Shown here one piece after another: positions 12,058 through 12,300 of a stretch of DNA of 12,300 nucleotides. Both the position numbers and the translations under genes were made by a program. Under the pieces are notes generated by a model that did no database searches, was not told the origin of the DNA, and saw nothing but the letters and a program-made list of their open reading frames with translations. The stretch is from Acidimicrobiales bacterium (GTDB lineage Bacteria > Actinomycetota > Acidimicrobiia > Acidimicrobiales > Acidimicrobilacustridaceae), in contig JALRFT010000190.1 in NCBI GenBank assembly GCA_023261915.1, positions 1-12,300 of the forward strand. The letters are read 5' to 3'. Numbering within the stretch: the first letter of the stretch is position 1; every line of letters starts with the position of its first letter.

Positions 12058-12168
12058 GCCAGAGTTTCCCACGCCGACACGGACCCGACGACCACCAGCG
12101 CGACGGGGCGGGCGACGCGGGGAGCGATAAGGTCCGGCCACACCAGTAACGCTGCCCCGGGAGAAGTC
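12058..12168. promoter_or_regulatory. Divergent uppP / Tat-protein intergenic region
   Basis: This 111-nt spacer must hold both promoters. On the plus strand TAAGGT (12128-12133) fits a TANNNT -10, with a likely start near 12140. No -35 and no convincing minus-strand element for uppP are seen by eye. Confidence 0.3.
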
Positions 12169-12300
12169 GTGGACGCCGAAGAACTGAACGCCCAATACGA
12201 GGTGCACAACGTTGTTCCCGCCGGCGTCACGGTTGGTCGTCGGCGATTCATCGAACTGCTCGCTGGGGCCGGAGCGTCTGCCGCCCTACTCACCGCCCTC
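12169..12300 (+). CDS. N-terminus of a Tat-exported protein; runs off the right edge
   Basis: The frame is open from the GTG at 12169 to the window edge: 44 codons with no stop. After 22 acidic to neutral residues comes GRRRFIELLAGAGASAALL (about 23-41). This fits the twin-arginine signal (RRxF followed by a hydrophobic residue) and then a mildly hydrophobic Ala/Gly/Leu core typical of Tat substrates. Tat substrates are folded before export and often carry cofactors; the mature protein lies outside the window, so its function cannot be named. GGAGA (12160-12164) lies 4 nt before the GTG. The codons are GC-rich at third positions like the neighbouring genes. The rather long N-region before the arginines is seen in some actinobacterial Tat oxidoreductases and peroxidases (general knowledge, not diagnostic). 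Confidence 0.75.
   Translation, partial: MDAEELNAQYEVHNVVPAGVTVGRRRFIELLAGAGASAALLTAL

Noticed and set aside
12058..12207. Longer uppP start
   Set aside because: The extra residues are Arg/Pro/Gly-rich and overlap the Tat-protein start; family members begin near 12057.
1..12300. Search by eye for tRNA, rRNA, insertion sequences, integrase, toxin-antitoxin or defence genes
   Set aside because: None seen; all long real frames are accounted for by housekeeping, redox, envelope and regulatory genes.

Overview
The window looks like chromosomal DNA of a high-GC actinobacterium, possibly Acidimicrobiia-like. The reasons are the GC-rich third codon positions, a membrane protein with four DUF2510 modules, frequent GTG starts and apparently leaderless genes. 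The taxonomic guess is inference. I see no tRNA, rRNA, CRISPR array, insertion sequence or phage gene. Coding density is high: 14 genes, the first and last cut by the window edges, and no gene-free stretch longer than about 120 bases.

Positions 1-2729 (minus strand) hold a co-directional run read from right to left: a nitroreductase-family flavoprotein, a small flavodoxin-like protein, a DUF2510 membrane protein with a long Ser/Thr tail, and a class I (4Fe-4S) fumarate hydratase whose start codon overlaps the DUF2510 stop codon. Positions 2847-5875 (plus strand) hold a two-gene operon, joined by an ATGA overlap: a GlcD/D-lactate-dehydrogenase-type FAD enzyme and a thiamine-diphosphate enzyme. 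The second keeps both a catalytic-type Glu and a His spaced as in benzoylformate decarboxylase. Together they could turn a 2-hydroxy acid into a 2-oxo acid and then into an aldehyde plus CO2. This is the most coherent metabolic module here.

Positions 5844-7175 (minus) encode a J-domain fused to a PQQ-like beta-propeller, an unusual architecture. Its 3' end overlaps the thiamine-diphosphate gene by 32 bp. Divergent from it lie a hydroquinone reductase of the Xi-class glutathione transferase type, a small PLDc_N/SHOCT membrane protein, a TetR-family regulator and a predicted lipoprotein alpha/beta-hydrolase (7285-10606, plus). Two hairpins separate the hydrolase from a convergent gene for a small secreted four-cysteine protein (10727-11143, minus). 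That gene has a recognisable promoter overlapped by a CRP/GlxR-like palindrome. uppP (undecaprenyl-diphosphatase, minus) and the first 44 codons of a divergent Tat-exported protein close the window.

Regulatory signals of note: three genes without a Shine-Dalgarno (nitroreductase, J-domain protein, TetR) each have a TAG-starting -10-like hexamer ending exactly 6 nt before the ATG, which suggests leaderless transcripts. The 9-mer CACTAGCGA occurs both at the nitroreductase promoter and upstream of tetR, hinting at a possible shared operator.
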